The notes: generated by a model from the sequence alone, not told the origin. Counted from the first letter of the stretch, positions 47,403 to 57,952 are shown. The stretch is DNA of 64,000 nt from an uncultured Sutterella sp. (GCA_900544255.1 UQUM01000005.1:33463-97462), one strand, 5' to 3'. Translations and numbers: made by a program.

Positions 47403-49199
47403 TTACTTCTTGTCGTCCACCTGCAGAATGGCGAGGAACGCTTCCTGCGGAATTTCAACGCTACCCACCTGCTTCATGCGCTTTTTACCCGCCTTCTGCT
47501 TTTCCAGAAGTTTCTTCTTACGGGTGATGTCGCCGCCGTAGCACTTTGCGAGCACGTTCTTGCGGAGCGCCTTGACGTTCTCTCGAGCAATGATGTTGCC
47601 GCCGATGGCGGCCTGAATCGCCACGTCGTACATCTGACGCGGAATGAGGCTGCGCAGCCGCGTCACGATGTCGCGTCCCCGGGACACGGCATTCGTGCGA
47701 TGCACGATGGAACTCAAGGCATCCACGCGGTCGCCGTTGATGAGCATGTCGACCTTCACCACGTCGCTCGCACGGTATTCCTTGAATTCGTAATCCATCG
47801 ACGCATAGCCGCGGGTAATGGACTTCATCCGGTCAAAGAAGTCGAGAACGATTTCCGCCAGAGGCAGTTCATAAGTGAGGTGCACCTGACGCCCGTGGTA
47901 AGCCATGTTGATCTGAATACCTCGTTTTTCCTGGCAAAGCTTCATCACCGTACCGACATAATCGTTCGGTACGAAGATCGTCACGGTATCGATCGGTTCA
48001 CGGATTTCGGCAATCTTATCGACGGGCGGGAGTTTGCTCGGATTTTCCACACGCACGACTTCGCCGTTCGTCATCAGAACTTCGTACACGACGGAAGGCG
48101 CCGTTGTGATGAGATTCATGTCGTATTCGCGCTCCAAGCGTTCCTGAACGATGTCCATGTGCAGGAGCCCCAGGAACCCGGCGCGGAAACCGAACCCCAA
48201 CGCCTGCGAAACTTCCGGTTCAAACTTGAGGGCCGCATCGTTTAACTGCAGCTTGAGAAGTGCTTCGCGCAGCGCGTCGTACTGATTGGATTCCACTGGG
48301 TAGAGCCCGGCAAAGACCTGAGGCTTCACTTCCTTAAAGCCGGGAAGCGGCGCCGCAGCCGGATTCACCACGCTCGTAATCGTGTCACCCACGCGGGCGT
48401 CTTTGAGTTCCTTGATGCCGGACACCACAAAGCCCACTTCACCGGGTTTGAGGCAATCCCTCTCCTTCGCCTTCGGCGTAAAGACCCCCACCTGTTCCAC
48501 AAGGTGCGTCGCCCCCGTCGCCATCAGCATCACCTTGTCCTTCGGACGAATGACGCCGTTGATGACGCGCACGAGCGTCACGATGCCCACATAGTTATCA
48601 AACCAGCTGTCGATGATGAGGGCCTGAAGGGGAGCATTTTCGTCGCCCTTCGGGGGCGGCACGTCGGTCACGACGCGCTCCAAAATCTCCTCGATCCCCA
48701 TGCCGGTTTTCGCCGAGCAGAGCACCGCGTCCGTCGCATCAATTCCGATCACGTCTTCGATTTCTTCCTTGGCCGCATCAGGGTTGGCGCTGTTTAAGTC
48801 CATCTTATTTAAGACCGGCACCACGGAGACGCCCAGGTCGATGGCGGTGTAGCAGTTGGCGACCGTCTGCGCTTCCACCCCCTGCGTCGCGTCCACGACG
48901 AGGAGCGCTCCTTCGCAGGCCGACAAGGAACGGCTCACTTCGTAGGAAAAGTCCACGTGCCCCGGGGTATCGATGAGGTTCAATTCGTATACTTTTCCGT
49001 CGCGCGCCTTGTATTTGAGGGACGCCGTCTGCGCCTTGATGGTGATGCCGCGTTCGCGTTCCAAGTCCATACTGTCGAGAACCTGTTCACTCATTTCGCG
49101 GTTGGAAAGTCCTCCGCAGTATTCGATAAGACGGTCGGCCAAGGTGGATTTGCCGTGGTCGATGTGAGCAATGATGGAAAAATTACGGATGTTGTCCAT
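47403..49199 (-). CDS. lepA: Elongation factor 4 (LepA)
   Basis: 598 residues from [24 protein letters not shown] (G1 motif). G3 DTPGH and G4 NKMD are visible, and the LepA-specific C-terminal domain ends with [32 protein letters not shown] ribosome-associated GTPase involved in translation/subunit biogenesis. A longer open frame exists upstream but is not conserved. First gene of the lepA-lepB-rnc-era-recO-pdxJ-nagZ-pncB run. Confidence 0.98.
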   Translation of the reverse strand: MDNIRNFSIIAHIDHGKSTLADRLIEYCGGLSNREMSEQVLDSMDLERERGITIKAQTASLKYKARDGKVYELNLIDTPGHVDFSYEVSRSLSACEGALLVVDATQGVEAQTVANCYTAIDLGVSVVPVLNKMDLNSANPDAAKEEIEDVIGIDATDAVLCSAKTGMGIEEILERVVTDVPPPKGDENAPLQALIIDSWFDNYVGIVTLVRVINGVIRPKDKVMLMATGATHLVEQVGVFTPKAKERDCLKPGEVGFVVSGIKELKDARVGDTITSVVNPAAAPLPGFKEVKPQVFAGLYPVESNQYDALREALLKLQLNDAALKFEPEVSQALGFGFRAGFLGLLHMDIVQERLEREYDMNLITTAPSVVYEVLMTNGEVVRVENPSKLPPVDKIAEIREPIDTVTIFVPNDYVGTVMKLCQEKRGIQINMAYHGRQVHLTYELPLAEIVLDFFDRMKSITRGYASMDYEFKEYRASDVVKVDMLINGDRVDALSSIVHRTNAVSRGRDIVTRLRSLIPRQMYDVAIQAAIGGNIIARENVKALRKNVLAKCYGGDITRKKKLLEKQKAGKKRMKQVGSVEIPQEAFLAILQVDDKK

Positions 49200-49439
49200 G
49201 GATAATTGACCGGTTGAATGCGTACGCAAAGCACGCCGAAGGCATCGGTCTGCACGTCGTCCGAAGCCAATGTGCACGCCGATGCCCCAAAAGTGGGGCG
49301 GATTTTATCAAAACGGCGTCGCCCCTTCCTTTTGAGAAACAAGAATTTTCAGCTTTTTTCCGCTCGAATCCGTTTTTTCGGCGAAAAGTCGTTAGACTGC
49401 GCGCCGTTCTTTGTTTTTACCGAAATTTAAGCCTGTCTC

Positions 49440-50642
49440 ATGGCCCGTAAACAACACCGTACTCCCGTTGAAGAAACGCCCGTCGTCACCACCGAAGGCG
49501 ACGCGGACGAATTCACGCGCCTTGCGCTTCTCGCGATTGATTCCACCTCCCGATTTGAAGACCGCCGCGTCGACAACGAACTTGAAGCCCTCTGCCGCCG
49601 GCACCTCGACAAAGGGGAAGACAGCGACATCGAAGCAGCGCTTTCCCGCTTAAAGGAAGCGGATTCCCCCGCCTACGACGAGCTTCTCGCGATGGCCGAA
49701 GACTGCGCGCAGACGCGGCTTGACCCCAAAGGCGCGCACCTTCTCGTCCTCATCCCCATTCTGGGCTGGAGCCGCTACGTCATAGCCGCCGGCCCCACGG
49801 ACGCGACCGCCTTGAACGACTTGGCCGAGCTTTATCAAAAGCACTGGGCCACGCCCGAAGCCACGGTCGCCGTCGGCAACTGTCTTCTTTCCGCCGATAA
49901 CCTCCCCGAAGGGCTCTGCGACATCCGCAAGTTGCTCGCTGAACTCACGGACGGCAAGAAAAAAGGGCACGTCGTCAACATTGCGTCGTTTCTTAAGAAC
50001 GATCCGCCTCCCGACTTTGCCGACGTGCGCTACCTCGCGCTTTCCGTGTCCGCCGAGACCCCGGAAAAGCTTTTTCCGCCGCTCACGGACGACTACGTTG
50101 CGCACGCCCGCCGCACAATGGACTTCTGTCTCACGGCCCGTGAGATTCTGATGACGCCGATGGCCGGCACCCGCATCGACGTACAGCCTCCCTCAGCGTT
50201 TTTCACCGGCTGGCGTCAGGCCGACGCCGCGATGCGCGTTTTCTGCCTGCGCGCCTTGGTGAGTTACGTGTGCTGCATGGGCTACAACGCCGCCGACATC
50301 ATTGCGACGACGGCGGTTTTCGTCCGCATGGGCCATGAAATGCAGTCGATGGACACCGACGAAGTCCGTGTTGGGTTGTCGCTTAAGAACCAGCCTTCGG
50401 CGGTCGTCGCCGGCGTCGTTCTTCCGACGCTTCCCGAAGAGCATGAACAGAACCAGACCTTCGCGGCCGAAGTGCTCCACGACGCAGGGATCAACGAAAT
50501 CGTGTCGCTCCCGCAGACCTTCCCCATGGAATGGTGTGAGGACTGCGGCTCCCCGCTTTACGCCAATTCCGAGGGCTATGTCCGACACATTGAAACGCCC
50601 GCCGGTCTGGATGAAAAGACCTTTGCGCCAACCTTAAACTGA
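49440..50642 (+). CDS. DUF2863-type protein
   Basis: 400 residues, soluble, acidic. The opening (DEFTRLALLAIDSTSRFEDRRVDNELEALCRRHLD) resembles DUF2863 proteins, known from Burkholderiales and of unknown function. The C-terminus has PMEWCEDCGSPLYANSEGYVRHIE, a possible CxxC metal site. No signal peptide or membrane segment. Divergent from lepA, with a 240-base shared promoter region, and ended by a bidirectional terminator. The ribosome site is weak. Confidence 0.7.
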   Translation: MARKQHRTPVEETPVVTTEGDADEFTRLALLAIDSTSRFEDRRVDNELEALCRRHLDKGEDSDIEAALSRLKEADSPAYDELLAMAEDCAQTRLDPKGAHLLVLIPILGWSRYVIAAGPTDATALNDLAELYQKHWATPEATVAVGNCLLSADNLPEGLCDIRKLLAELTDGKKKGHVVNIASFLKNDPPPDFADVRYLALSVSAETPEKLFPPLTDDYVAHARRTMDFCLTAREILMTPMAGTRIDVQPPSAFFTGWRQADAAMRVFCLRALVSYVCCMGYNAADIIATTAVFVRMGHEMQSMDTDEVRVGLSLKNQPSAVVAGVVLPTLPEEHEQNQTFAAEVLHDAGINEIVSLPQTFPMEWCEDCGSPLYANSEGYVRHIETPAGLDEKTFAPTLN

Positions 50643-50657
50643 CGCAGTTTCAGCCCA

Positions 50658-50705
50658 CAAAAAAAGCCGGAAGAAGGTTTCAGCCCTCAACCGGCTTTTC
50701 TTTTA
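50658..50705. terminator. Bidirectional terminator between the DUF2863-type gene and clpB
   Basis: AAAAGCCGG (50662-50670) pairs perfectly with CCGGCTTTT (50691-50699). T-rich tracts follow on both strands, so it can end both convergent genes. Confidence 0.88.
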
Positions 50706-50718
50706 CGGACCGCACGCG

Positions 50719-53319
50719 TTACGCCGCTGCAGCCTTCTTCACATTAAAGGTAAAGTCTTCGCCTTCGGCCCCCACGATGATCGTGTCTTTAGGCGCTGCC
50801 TTTCCTTCCAGGAGAAGCCGCGCCACACCGTTTTCGATCCGATCCTGCACCGCACGCTTCAAGGGCCTTGCGCCGTAAAGCGGATCAAACCCGACCTTGG
50901 CGATTTCGTCCACCGCCGCGTCCGTCACCTCGAGCGTCACGTCCTGCGACGCCACGCGAGCCGCGAGTTTTGCGATCTGGATGCGGGCGATCTTGTGAAT
51001 CGCTTCGGCGCCCAACGCGTTAAAGACCACGATCTCGTCGATACGGTTCACGAATTCCGGACGGAAGTGCTGCTTCACTTCCTGCATCACGGCGTCCTTC
51101 ACCTTGTCGGCGGGTTCGCCCTGCATCGCCTGGATATCCGCGGAGCCGAGGTTACTCGTCATGACGATCACGGTGTTCTTAAAGTCCACCGTCCGTCCCT
51201 GACCGTCCGTCATACGACCGTCGTCCAACACCTGCAGGAGAACGTTGAAGACGTCGGGATGCGCTTTTTCGACTTCATCGAGCAAAATGACGGAGTACGG
51301 GTGGCGCCGCACGGCTTCCGTGAGGTAGCCCCCTTCTTCGTAGCCGACGTATCCCGGAGGCGCACCGATCAAACGCGCGACGGAGTGCTTTTCCATGAAT
51401 TCACTCATATCAATACGGATCATGGCTTCATCCGTATCAAAGAGGAATTCAGCAAGCGCCTTCGTCAGTTCGGTCTTACCGACGCCCGTGGGCCCCAAGA
51501 AGAGGAACGAACCGTAAGGCCGGTTGGGATCGGACAACCCCGCACGGCTCCGGAGAATCGTTTCGGTTACGCGTTTCACGGCTTCGTCCTGACCGATGAC
51601 GCGCTTTTCAAGCGCTTCACCCATGTGAAGGAGCTTCTGGCGTTCGCCTTCCATCATCTTCGCTACCGGAATCCCCGTGGCGCGGCTCACGACTTCGGCG
51701 ATCTCTTCGGCACCCACGCTCGTTCTCAAAAGTTTCGGCCGCGACTTCGCTTCCGCTTTTTCCGCGGACTCTGCCTTCTTCAGACGTTCTTCGAGTTTGG
51801 GGAGCACCGCGTACTGGAGTTCCGCCAACCGTTCGTACTTGGCTTCACGACGGCAGGCGTCCATCTCACGGCGCACCCGATCGATTTCATCGCGGGCATC
51901 CTTCTCACCGAGCGCTTCGCTCTTTTCCACCTTCCAAACTTCTTCGAGGTCGGAGTATTTCCGAGAAAGCGTCTCGATTTCCGCTTCAATGGCGGCCAAC
52001 CGTTTCTTACTCGCCTCGTCCGTTTCTTTCTTCATCGCCTCGCGTTCAATCTTGAGCTGAATGAGACGACGGTCGAGCTTATCGAGTTCTTCGGGCTTGG
52101 AATCGATTTCCATCTTCACGCGGCTTGCGGCCTCATCAATGAGGTCGATCGCCTTATCCGGAAGGAACCGATCCGTGATGTAGCGGTGCGACAATTCCGC
52201 CGCCGCCACAATCGCGGGGTCGGTAATTTCCACCCCATGGTGCGCTTCGTACTTTTCCTGCAGGCCGCGGAGAATGGCGATCGTGTCTTCCACGCTCGGT
52301 TCATCAACGAGTACTTTCTGGAAACGACGTTCAAGCGCCGCATCCTTTTCAATATACTTACGATACTCGTCCAGAGTCGTCGCACCGATGACGTGCAGTT
52401 CACCGCGGGCAAGAGCAGGCTTCAACATATTGCCCGCATCCATCGAGCCCTCGGTTTTACCCGCGCCCACCACCGTATGAATTTCATCGATGAAGAGAAT
52501 AATGCGGCCCTCGGACTGCGTCACTTCCTTCAAAAGTTTCTTCAGACGTTCCTCAAATTCACCGCGGTACTTGGCGCCCGCGATCAAGCCCGCCATATCA
52601 AGCGACAACACGGTCTTGCCGCGCAGCGTATCCGGCACTTCGTTGTTGACGATACGCTGAGCCAAGCCCTCAACGACGGCCGTCTTGCCCACACCGGGTT
52701 CACCAATTAGCACGGGGTTATTCTTGGTGCGGCGCTGCAGAATCTGCATCGTGCGGCGAATCTCATCATCGCGCCCGATCACGGGATCCAATTTTCCGAG
52801 ACGGGCGCGTTCCGTCAAGTCCACCGTGTACTTTTTGATGGCTTCGCGTCCGCTTTCGCCTTCCGCATCCGTCACTTTTTCGCCGCCCCGAACCGCCGTA
52901 ATCGCCGCTTCAAGGAGTTTCTTCGTAACGCCGGCGGCGGCAATCAAACGCGATACGTCCAAGGACGAATCCGTCGCCGCGAGAAGGAACATTTCGGACG
53001 AAATAAATTCATCCCCGTGTTGAGAGGCTTCCTTTTCGGTGAGATTCAAAGCCCGAGCGAGATCACGGCTGATCTGCACGTCGCCGTTCGTTCCGGTGAC
53101 TTTCGGCAGATTCTTCACGGCCGCCGCCGCTTCGCGCTTTAACTGCTGAGCGTTGCCGCCCGCGCGTTCCACGAGGCTTACCGTACCGCCTTCCGGATCG
53201 TCCAACATGGCGGACAACACGTGAACCGGTTCAATGAACTGATTATCGTTAGCCAAGGCGAGCGACTGAGCCTGAGAGAGCGCCTCTTGGAACTTGGTCG
53301 TTAATTTGTCTTGTCTCAT
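50719..53319 (-). CDS. clpB: Chaperone ClpB (Hsp100 disaggregase)
   Basis: 866 residues from [23 protein letters not shown]. Double Clp N-domain, AAA1 with Walker [10 protein letters not shown], the ClpB-specific coiled-coil middle domain (about 405-530), and AAA2 with GPTGVGKTE. No ClpP-binding loop, as expected. It refolds aggregated protein with DnaK/DnaJ. The frame is open 80 codons further upstream through the leader, but GGGAAAAAGT before the inner ATG and the family start decide. A heat-shock type promoter lies ~80 bases upstream. Confidence 0.97.
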   Translation of the reverse strand: MRQDKLTTKFQEALSQAQSLALANDNQFIEPVHVLSAMLDDPEGGTVSLVERAGGNAQQLKREAAAAVKNLPKVTGTNGDVQISRDLARALNLTEKEASQHGDEFISSEMFLLAATDSSLDVSRLIAAAGVTKKLLEAAITAVRGGEKVTDAEGESGREAIKKYTVDLTERARLGKLDPVIGRDDEIRRTMQILQRRTKNNPVLIGEPGVGKTAVVEGLAQRIVNNEVPDTLRGKTVLSLDMAGLIAGAKYRGEFEERLKKLLKEVTQSEGRIILFIDEIHTVVGAGKTEGSMDAGNMLKPALARGELHVIGATTLDEYRKYIEKDAALERRFQKVLVDEPSVEDTIAILRGLQEKYEAHHGVEITDPAIVAAAELSHRYITDRFLPDKAIDLIDEAASRVKMEIDSKPEELDKLDRRLIQLKIEREAMKKETDEASKKRLAAIEAEIETLSRKYSDLEEVWKVEKSEALGEKDARDEIDRVRREMDACRREAKYERLAELQYAVLPKLEERLKKAESAEKAEAKSRPKLLRTSVGAEEIAEVVSRATGIPVAKMMEGERQKLLHMGEALEKRVIGQDEAVKRVTETILRSRAGLSDPNRPYGSFLFLGPTGVGKTELTKALAEFLFDTDEAMIRIDMSEFMEKHSVARLIGAPPGYVGYEEGGYLTEAVRRHPYSVILLDEVEKAHPDVFNVLLQVLDDGRMTDGQGRTVDFKNTVIVMTSNLGSADIQAMQGEPADKVKDAVMQEVKQHFRPEFVNRIDEIVVFNALGAEAIHKIARIQIAKLAARVASQDVTLEVTDAAVDEIAKVGFDPLYGARPLKRAVQDRIENGVARLLLEGKAAPKDTIIVGAEGEDFTFNVKKAAAA

Positions 53320-53394
53320 ACTTTTTCCCTTTCGGCAGTCCGCGCGTTGTCTCGAAAACGGAGCTCGGTGCACGTCCGCCGCTGTTAAAGAGCT

Positions 53395-53422
53395 ATATGC
53401 GTTCGAACTCCGAGTTTTCAAG
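53395..53422 (-). promoter_or_regulatory. Heat-shock (sigma-32 type) promoter of clpB
   Basis: On the minus strand CTTGAAA (53416-53422), 13-base spacer, ACGCATAT (53395-53402). The -35 matches the sigma-32 consensus CTTGAAA exactly and the -10 matches CCCCATNT at most positions. Position and gene identity fit. Confidence 0.72.
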
Positions 53423-53607
53423 CCTTCTTTTTCGTCGGGATACACACCGTTACAGAGTCGTTCGTCTAAGCACTCTTCCCTACGGAGTTTGCTTTCCTCA
53501 TTTGAGAGGCATAGAGTGGCCGACAGTTTTTCCAATTTGACAACAAACGGCCGACTCAATCGCGTCCACTGCGAGGGAGCCGGTGTTTCAACCTATAGGA
53601 AGATGAA

Positions 53608-54603
53608 GTGGTTACTCTCAATCGTCGCGCGCTCGTAGGCGCTGCTCTTCTCACTCCGCTCGTCGGCTGGTCAACGATTTCCCTCGCTCAGGTCGGCACC
53701 GGATCCCATCCCATCCGTATCGTCGTTCCGTACCCGCCCGGAGGCCCCTTGGACGTCGCTGCCCGCGCCATCGCCGAAGCCGTGCGTCCCGATCTCGGCA
53801 ACGTCATCGTCGACAACAAACCCGGTGCCGGCGGCAACATCGGCGTGTCTTATCTCGCGAAGCAACCCGGCGACGGCATGACGATGTGCGTCGGAGCCGT
53901 CGCCACGCACGCCATCAACCCTAATCTCTTTAAGAAGCTCCCTTACGACCCGGTGAAGGACTTCCGCCCGGTGACGCTTATTGCACACGTACCGAACGTC
54001 CTCGTCATTACGCCCGCGTTCTCAAAGAAGACAGGCATCAAGTCCGTCGCAGACCTCGTCGCATACTGCCGCAAGCATCCCGGCGAATTGAATTACGCCT
54101 CGGGCGGCAACGGTTCGGGCGGCCATATGGCCGGCGAACTCTTAAAGGCCCGCGCCCAGATCAGCATGGTGCATATCCCCTACGCGGGGGCCGCCGCCGC
54201 GAAGCTCTCCGTGCTCGCGGGGCAAACGGATCTTATTTTCGACAATCTTGCTTCCTGCAAAGGGCAGATTGAGGCAGGCGACTTGATTCCGCTCGCCGTT
54301 ACGACCACAACACGAGCAAAGGCTCTCCCCAACGTCCCCACGATGATTGAAGCGGGCGTGCCCGACTTCAATATTTCGACGTGGTACGGCCTTTTCGTAC
54401 CGGCTTCGACACCGGACGATAAGCTGGCTACGCTCAACACCGCCGTCACGAAGGCCTTAAAGAGCGACGCACTCCGCGAACGCCTCAGCCGCCAGGGCGG
54501 TGAAGCCGCCCCCTGCTCGCCCGCGGCATTCTCTGCGCTCATCAAGGACGAACTCGCCAAGTACGCCGAGATCGTCAAAGCTTCGGGCGCTCACGTCGAC
54601 TGA
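53608..54603 (+). CDS. Tripartite tricarboxylate transporter substrate-binding protein (TctC/Bug family)
   Basis: 331 residues from a GTG with AGGAAG before it. A twin-basic start and hydrophobic stretch (NRRALVGAALLTPLVGWSTISLA) form a signal peptide, so the protein is periplasmic. The Bug-family ligand loop is visible as IRIVVPYPPGGPLDVAARAIA, and later YASGGNGSGGHMAGE and VHIPYAGAAAAK. It delivers a carboxylate (citrate-like or another organic acid) to TctAB; the ligand cannot be told. A terminator hairpin separates it from tctB. Confidence 0.93.
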   Translation: MVTLNRRALVGAALLTPLVGWSTISLAQVGTGSHPIRIVVPYPPGGPLDVAARAIAEAVRPDLGNVIVDNKPGAGGNIGVSYLAKQPGDGMTMCVGAVATHAINPNLFKKLPYDPVKDFRPVTLIAHVPNVLVITPAFSKKTGIKSVADLVAYCRKHPGELNYASGGNGSGGHMAGELLKARAQISMVHIPYAGAAAAKLSVLAGQTDLIFDNLASCKGQIEAGDLIPLAVTTTTRAKALPNVPTMIEAGVPDFNISTWYGLFVPASTPDDKLATLNTAVTKALKSDALRERLSRQGGEAAPCSPAAFSALIKDELAKYAEIVKASGAHVD

Positions 54604-54619
54604 CGCTGCGTTTCTCTCA

Positions 54620-54658
54620 AAAGGCGCCTCCCCCATTCCGGGCACGGGCGCCTTTTTC
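54620..54658 (+). terminator. Terminator/attenuator between tctC and tctB
   Basis: AAAGGCGCC (54620-54628) pairs perfectly with GGCGCCTTT (54647-54655) followed by TTCCT. It can lower transcription of the membrane genes relative to the binding protein. Confidence 0.82.
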
Positions 54659-54678
54659 CTCTTTCCTGAAAGTTCATC

Positions 54679-55149
54679 ATGACGTTACGCAACGCCAAAG
54701 ACTTTTGGTCCGGCGTCCTCTTTACCGCCGTCGGCCTCTTTTTCATCGTGACCGTCCAGGAACTCCGGCTCGGGACGGCCGCCCGCATGGGACCCGCCTA
54801 TTTTCCGACGATCTTAGGCGGCCTGCTCACTCTTCTGGGACTCCTTCTCGTCGTGCGCGGTTTTCTGTCGCGCATATCACTCACGACCGCTGACGCCCAC
54901 CGCGTGGAGCCGTTCCACTGGCGCATTCTGACGCTCATCTTGGGCAGCGTCCTCGTCTTTTCCTTCCTTCTCAACACCTGCGGCGTCCTTCTTGCCGTCG
55001 GCGCCATGATTTTCATCTCGGCCTGCGCCGAAAAAAAAGTGCATTGGAAGGAAACTCTCGCAGTGGTCGTCGTCCTGGACGCCATCGTCTGGGTGACGTT
55101 CGTTTACGGAATCGGTATGCAGATTCCCGTCTGGCCCTCGTTTTTCTAG
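54679..55149 (+). CDS. Tripartite tricarboxylate transporter small membrane subunit (TctB)
   Basis: 156 residues with four hydrophobic segments (about 10-28, 40-60, 84-104, 128-150). The start DFWSGVLFTAVGLFFI and the RMGPAYFPTILGGLLTLLGLLL motif are typical of TctB. It partners with TctA in the inner membrane. Next gene starts ten bases later. Confidence 0.92.
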   Translation: MTLRNAKDFWSGVLFTAVGLFFIVTVQELRLGTAARMGPAYFPTILGGLLTLLGLLLVVRGFLSRISLTTADAHRVEPFHWRILTLILGSVLVFSFLLNTCGVLLAVGAMIFISACAEKKVHWKETLAVVVVLDAIVWVTFVYGIGMQIPVWPSFF

Positions 55150-55158
55150 GAGACGCTC

Positions 55159-56667
55159 ATGGATTTAATGAATAATCTCCTTCTGGGTTTTCAGACGGCG
55201 CTTACGTTTCAAAATCTTCTCTACTGCTTCTTCGGCGTCACGGTGGGCACCCTGATCGGGGTGCTACCGGGGATGGGCCCCGTTGCCACGGTGGCAATGC
55301 TTCTGCCCATCACTTATGCGCTTGATCCCGCTTCTGCCCTCATCATGCTCGCGGGCATCTATTACGGCGCGCAGTACGGCGGCTCCACGACCGCTATTCT
55401 CGTCAACATTCCGGGCGATGCTTCCGCCGTCGTCACGTGCCTGGACGGGCACAAGATGGCGAAAAAGGGACGCGCCGGCGCCGCGCTCGGGATTGCCGCT
55501 CTCGGTTCCTTTTTCGCCGGGTGCGTCGCCACGCTCCTCATCGCCGCTTTTGCACCCCCTTTGACGGCGATCGCCTTTCAGTTCGGCCCCGCGGAATACT
55601 TCAGCCTGATGGTGCTGGGGTTGATCGGTGCCGTGGTGCTCGCCACAGGGTCGCTTTTGAAAGCCGTGTGCATGATCATCACAGGGTTGCTCCTGGGCCT
55701 TGTCGGCACTGACATCAATTCGGGAGCCATGCGCTACACGTTCGGCTTTGACGAACTGCAGGAAGGCCTCGACTTCGTCGCAATTTCGATGGGTATCTAC
55801 GGTTTTGCGGAAATCATGGCCAACCTTGAAATCAATGAAAAGCGCACGTTGGTGCCGGGCAAAGTCGGATCGGTACTTCCCTCGTGGGCAGACATCAAGG
55901 CCTGCGCCGCACCGATCGTGCGCGGTACGGCTCTGGGCTCCATTCTCGGGGTGCTTCCCGGAGGCGGCGCTCTGCTGAGTTCGTTTGCGAGCTACACCGT
56001 CGAAAAGAAAATGGCAGGCGAAAAAGCCGATCCGAAATTCGGCGACGGCAACATCCGCGGCGTTGCGGGGCCCGAATCCGCCAACAACGCCGGGGCTCAG
56101 ACGAGCTTTATTCCGATGCTGACGCTCGGCATTCCTTCGAACGCCGTCATGGCACTTTTGATCGGTGCCATGATGATTCACGACATCGTGCCGGGCCCGC
56201 AAGTGATGACGGCAAACCCTGCGCTCTTCTGGGGGCTTATCGTTTCGATGTGGATCGGGAACCTCATCCTCATCGTTCTCAATCTCCCGATGATCGGCGT
56301 CTGGGTGCAGCTTCTGAAGGTTCCCTACCGTTGGCTCTTCCCCGCGATTCTCGTCTTCTGCTGCATCGGGGTGTACTCGATCAACAACAATATTTGGGAC
56401 GTGTGGGTGACGGTCTTCTTCGGATTGGTAGGTTACGTCTTCCGCAAATTGGACTGCGAGGCGGCGCCCCTCATCTTAGGTTTCATTCTGGGGCCCATGA
56501 TGGAAGAAAATCTGCGGCGGGCGCTTCTTATTTCCCGCGGCGACCCCACGGTTTTCTTCACAAGTCCCATCTCCTGCGGACTTCTCCTTGCCGCCGCTCT
56601 GATGGTGGCGGCGGTCGCAGCGCCCGCGATCCGCAAAGGACGCGAAGTCGCGTTTAAAGAAGATTAA
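55159..56667 (+). CDS. Tripartite tricarboxylate transporter large membrane subunit (TctA)
   Basis: 502 residues, about 12 membrane segments. The hallmark repeats are visible: GVLPGMGPVATVAMLLPITY near the N-terminus and LGVLPGGGALLSSFASYTVEKK in the second half, plus AGIYYGAQYGGSTTAILVNIPGD. It forms the channel that takes up the carboxylate delivered by the binding protein, driven by sodium or proton gradient. AGGAGA lies before the ATG and overlaps the tctB stop. Confidence 0.95.
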   Translation: MDLMNNLLLGFQTALTFQNLLYCFFGVTVGTLIGVLPGMGPVATVAMLLPITYALDPASALIMLAGIYYGAQYGGSTTAILVNIPGDASAVVTCLDGHKMAKKGRAGAALGIAALGSFFAGCVATLLIAAFAPPLTAIAFQFGPAEYFSLMVLGLIGAVVLATGSLLKAVCMIITGLLLGLVGTDINSGAMRYTFGFDELQEGLDFVAISMGIYGFAEIMANLEINEKRTLVPGKVGSVLPSWADIKACAAPIVRGTALGSILGVLPGGGALLSSFASYTVEKKMAGEKADPKFGDGNIRGVAGPESANNAGAQTSFIPMLTLGIPSNAVMALLIGAMMIHDIVPGPQVMTANPALFWGLIVSMWIGNLILIVLNLPMIGVWVQLLKVPYRWLFPAILVFCCIGVYSINNNIWDVWVTVFFGLVGYVFRKLDCEAAPLILGFILGPMMEENLRRALLISRGDPTVFFTSPISCGLLLAAALMVAAVAAPAIRKGREVAFKED

Positions 56668-56685
56668 CCCTGCGTTGACGGAAGC

Positions 56686-56724
56686 AAAATCCCGACGGTT
56701 TTCCCGGCCGCCGGGATTTTTTTC
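56686..56724 (+). terminator. Terminator after tctA
   Basis: AAAATCCCG (56686-56694) pairs perfectly with CGGGATTTT (56712-56720), followed by TTTC. It can also act for the convergent ATPase gene. Confidence 0.88.
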
Positions 56725-57793
56725 AACCCGCTTGCCCGGCGATCCATTCCTTAAAAAACGGATCCTCGATTTCAAACGTCTGCTCCCGAATGACATAACC
56801 GTTTTTGGCGAGCTTTGCGAGTGAGTCATAACGCGTGCTGGTCGCGAGTTCCGTCATTTCGTCTGCCTTGCGGTTCTGCGCCAACCCCTGCAGTATCCGC
56901 CGCTGCGTCACATTAAACGACAACCACAAGCGTTCATAATCGAGATCATGCTCCTCGACCAATTCCGCCACCGCGTCTTCAAAGACATTGGATTTATCCT
57001 GCATCCACACCAGGCGCTCCCACACGATGCTCGCCAGCTGCTGGGTGTAATACGGATGACAACCGGTCTTATCCAAGACGGCCTTTACTAAGGCTCCCGT
57101 CTTATCGCCAGCCGCCGTCTGAAGACGCTCCGTCAGAAACAACTCAAAATCATCTCGGGGAATCTTTTTGAGATGCATCAGGAGACCAAAATGATAAAAG
57201 GGCGATTTCACCTGCTCAAAAATCGCCGTCATCATGCTTTCCTGACTGCCGAGAAAAACGTAATTCACATTTTTCTGCAGCTGCATCTGCGCCCGCAGCC
57301 GTTTGTCGATGCCGTTCCCTAATCCAAGGACTTCCTGGAATTCATCCAAAACCACAATCGTACGGTTTTCCGGATCACTCAACGTTTCCAACAAATCAAC
57401 GGCATCCTCCAGCACGGTCTGTTCGTCCACATTCGGAGCAAAAGTAGCCTCAAACGTTCCGTCAGCCGGATTGAAAGACAATGTGGGCACAATTCTCAGT
57501 CGCTGCAGGGTGTCCTTAATTTTTTGCATCGGATGCAGCCGATAAATCGCCTTATGAATCATCGCCGCCAGTTTTACCTCCGACACGGCCATCTGAAGAT
57601 TCAGCACCACCGCCGGCCGTTTCAGTTCCTGTAAAGCCTTGGCGATCAGACTGGACTTTCCGTAACGACGCGGACTGATCATGATCAAATGATTCAGCCC
57701 CGCCAAATGCCGCTTGATTTTTTCCAACTCTGCTTTGCGGTCGGTAAAAAAGGCGTCCTCAACCAAGACTCCGTATTTGAATGGATTTTCCAC
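56723..57793 (-). CDS. AAA ATPase, archaeal-type (NACHT-like fold) ATP-binding protein
   Basis: 356 residues from a GTG with GAGGTG seven bases before it. Walker A is SPRRYGKSS (40-48), Walker B VVLDEFQEV, followed by VFLGSQESMM (sensor-like). The pattern (N-terminal NPFKYGVLVEDAFFTDRKAEL, C-terminal winged-helix-like LWLSFNVTQRRILQGLAQN and EIEDPFFKEWIA) fits the archaeal-ATPase/Arch_ATPase families, which are often mobile and of unknown function. No partner gene lies beside it. The upstream DNA is AT-rich with a strong palindrome. Confidence 0.85.
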   Translation of the reverse strand: MENPFKYGVLVEDAFFTDRKAELEKIKRHLAGLNHLIMISPRRYGKSSLIAKALQELKRPAVVLNLQMAVSEVKLAAMIHKAIYRLHPMQKIKDTLQRLRIVPTLSFNPADGTFEATFAPNVDEQTVLEDAVDLLETLSDPENRTIVVLDEFQEVLGLGNGIDKRLRAQMQLQKNVNYVFLGSQESMMTAIFEQVKSPFYHFGLLMHLKKIPRDDFELFLTERLQTAAGDKTGALVKAVLDKTGCHPYYTQQLASIVWERLVWMQDKSNVFEDAVAELVEEHDLDYERLWLSFNVTQRRILQGLAQNRKADEMTELATSTRYDSLAKLAKNGYVIREQTFEIEDPFFKEWIAGQAG

Positions 57794-57824
57794 AGAAAAA
57801 CACCTCTTTATGCATCGATTCCGC

Positions 57825-57875
57825 AATTATACGGAATATTTAGTCCGTATAATTACGTTCCGTAAAAAAACGGAA
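57825..57875. repeat. Palindromic AT-rich region upstream of the AAA ATPase gene
   Basis: A perfect 11-base inverted repeat, AATTATACGGA (57825-57835) and TCCGTATAATT (57844-57854), with an eight-base centre. Each arm contains a TATAAT on one strand. A second inverted pair TTCCG/CGGAA (57858-57862 and 57871-57875) follows. It sits between the divergent ATPase gene (GTG at 57793) and the pseudouridine synthase gene (ATG at 57953), as expected for an operator covering two promoters. No -35 box is seen at standard spacing. Confidence 0.6.
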
Positions 57876-57952
57876 TCGGCAAAGTCTCAGCCTACCGCCG
57901 TCCGTTGTCGCTCTATCATCCGACGATTCTATTCGTAACTTCTTTCACCACT

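Noticed and set aside
49200..49277. Upstream extension of lepA
   Set aside because: The 26 extra residues precede the universally conserved [17 protein letters not shown] start and have no similarity to LepA.
53537..53542. TTGACA upstream of tctC as a promoter
   Set aside because: The positions 16-18 bases downstream read CG-rich (TCGCGT), not a -10 box.
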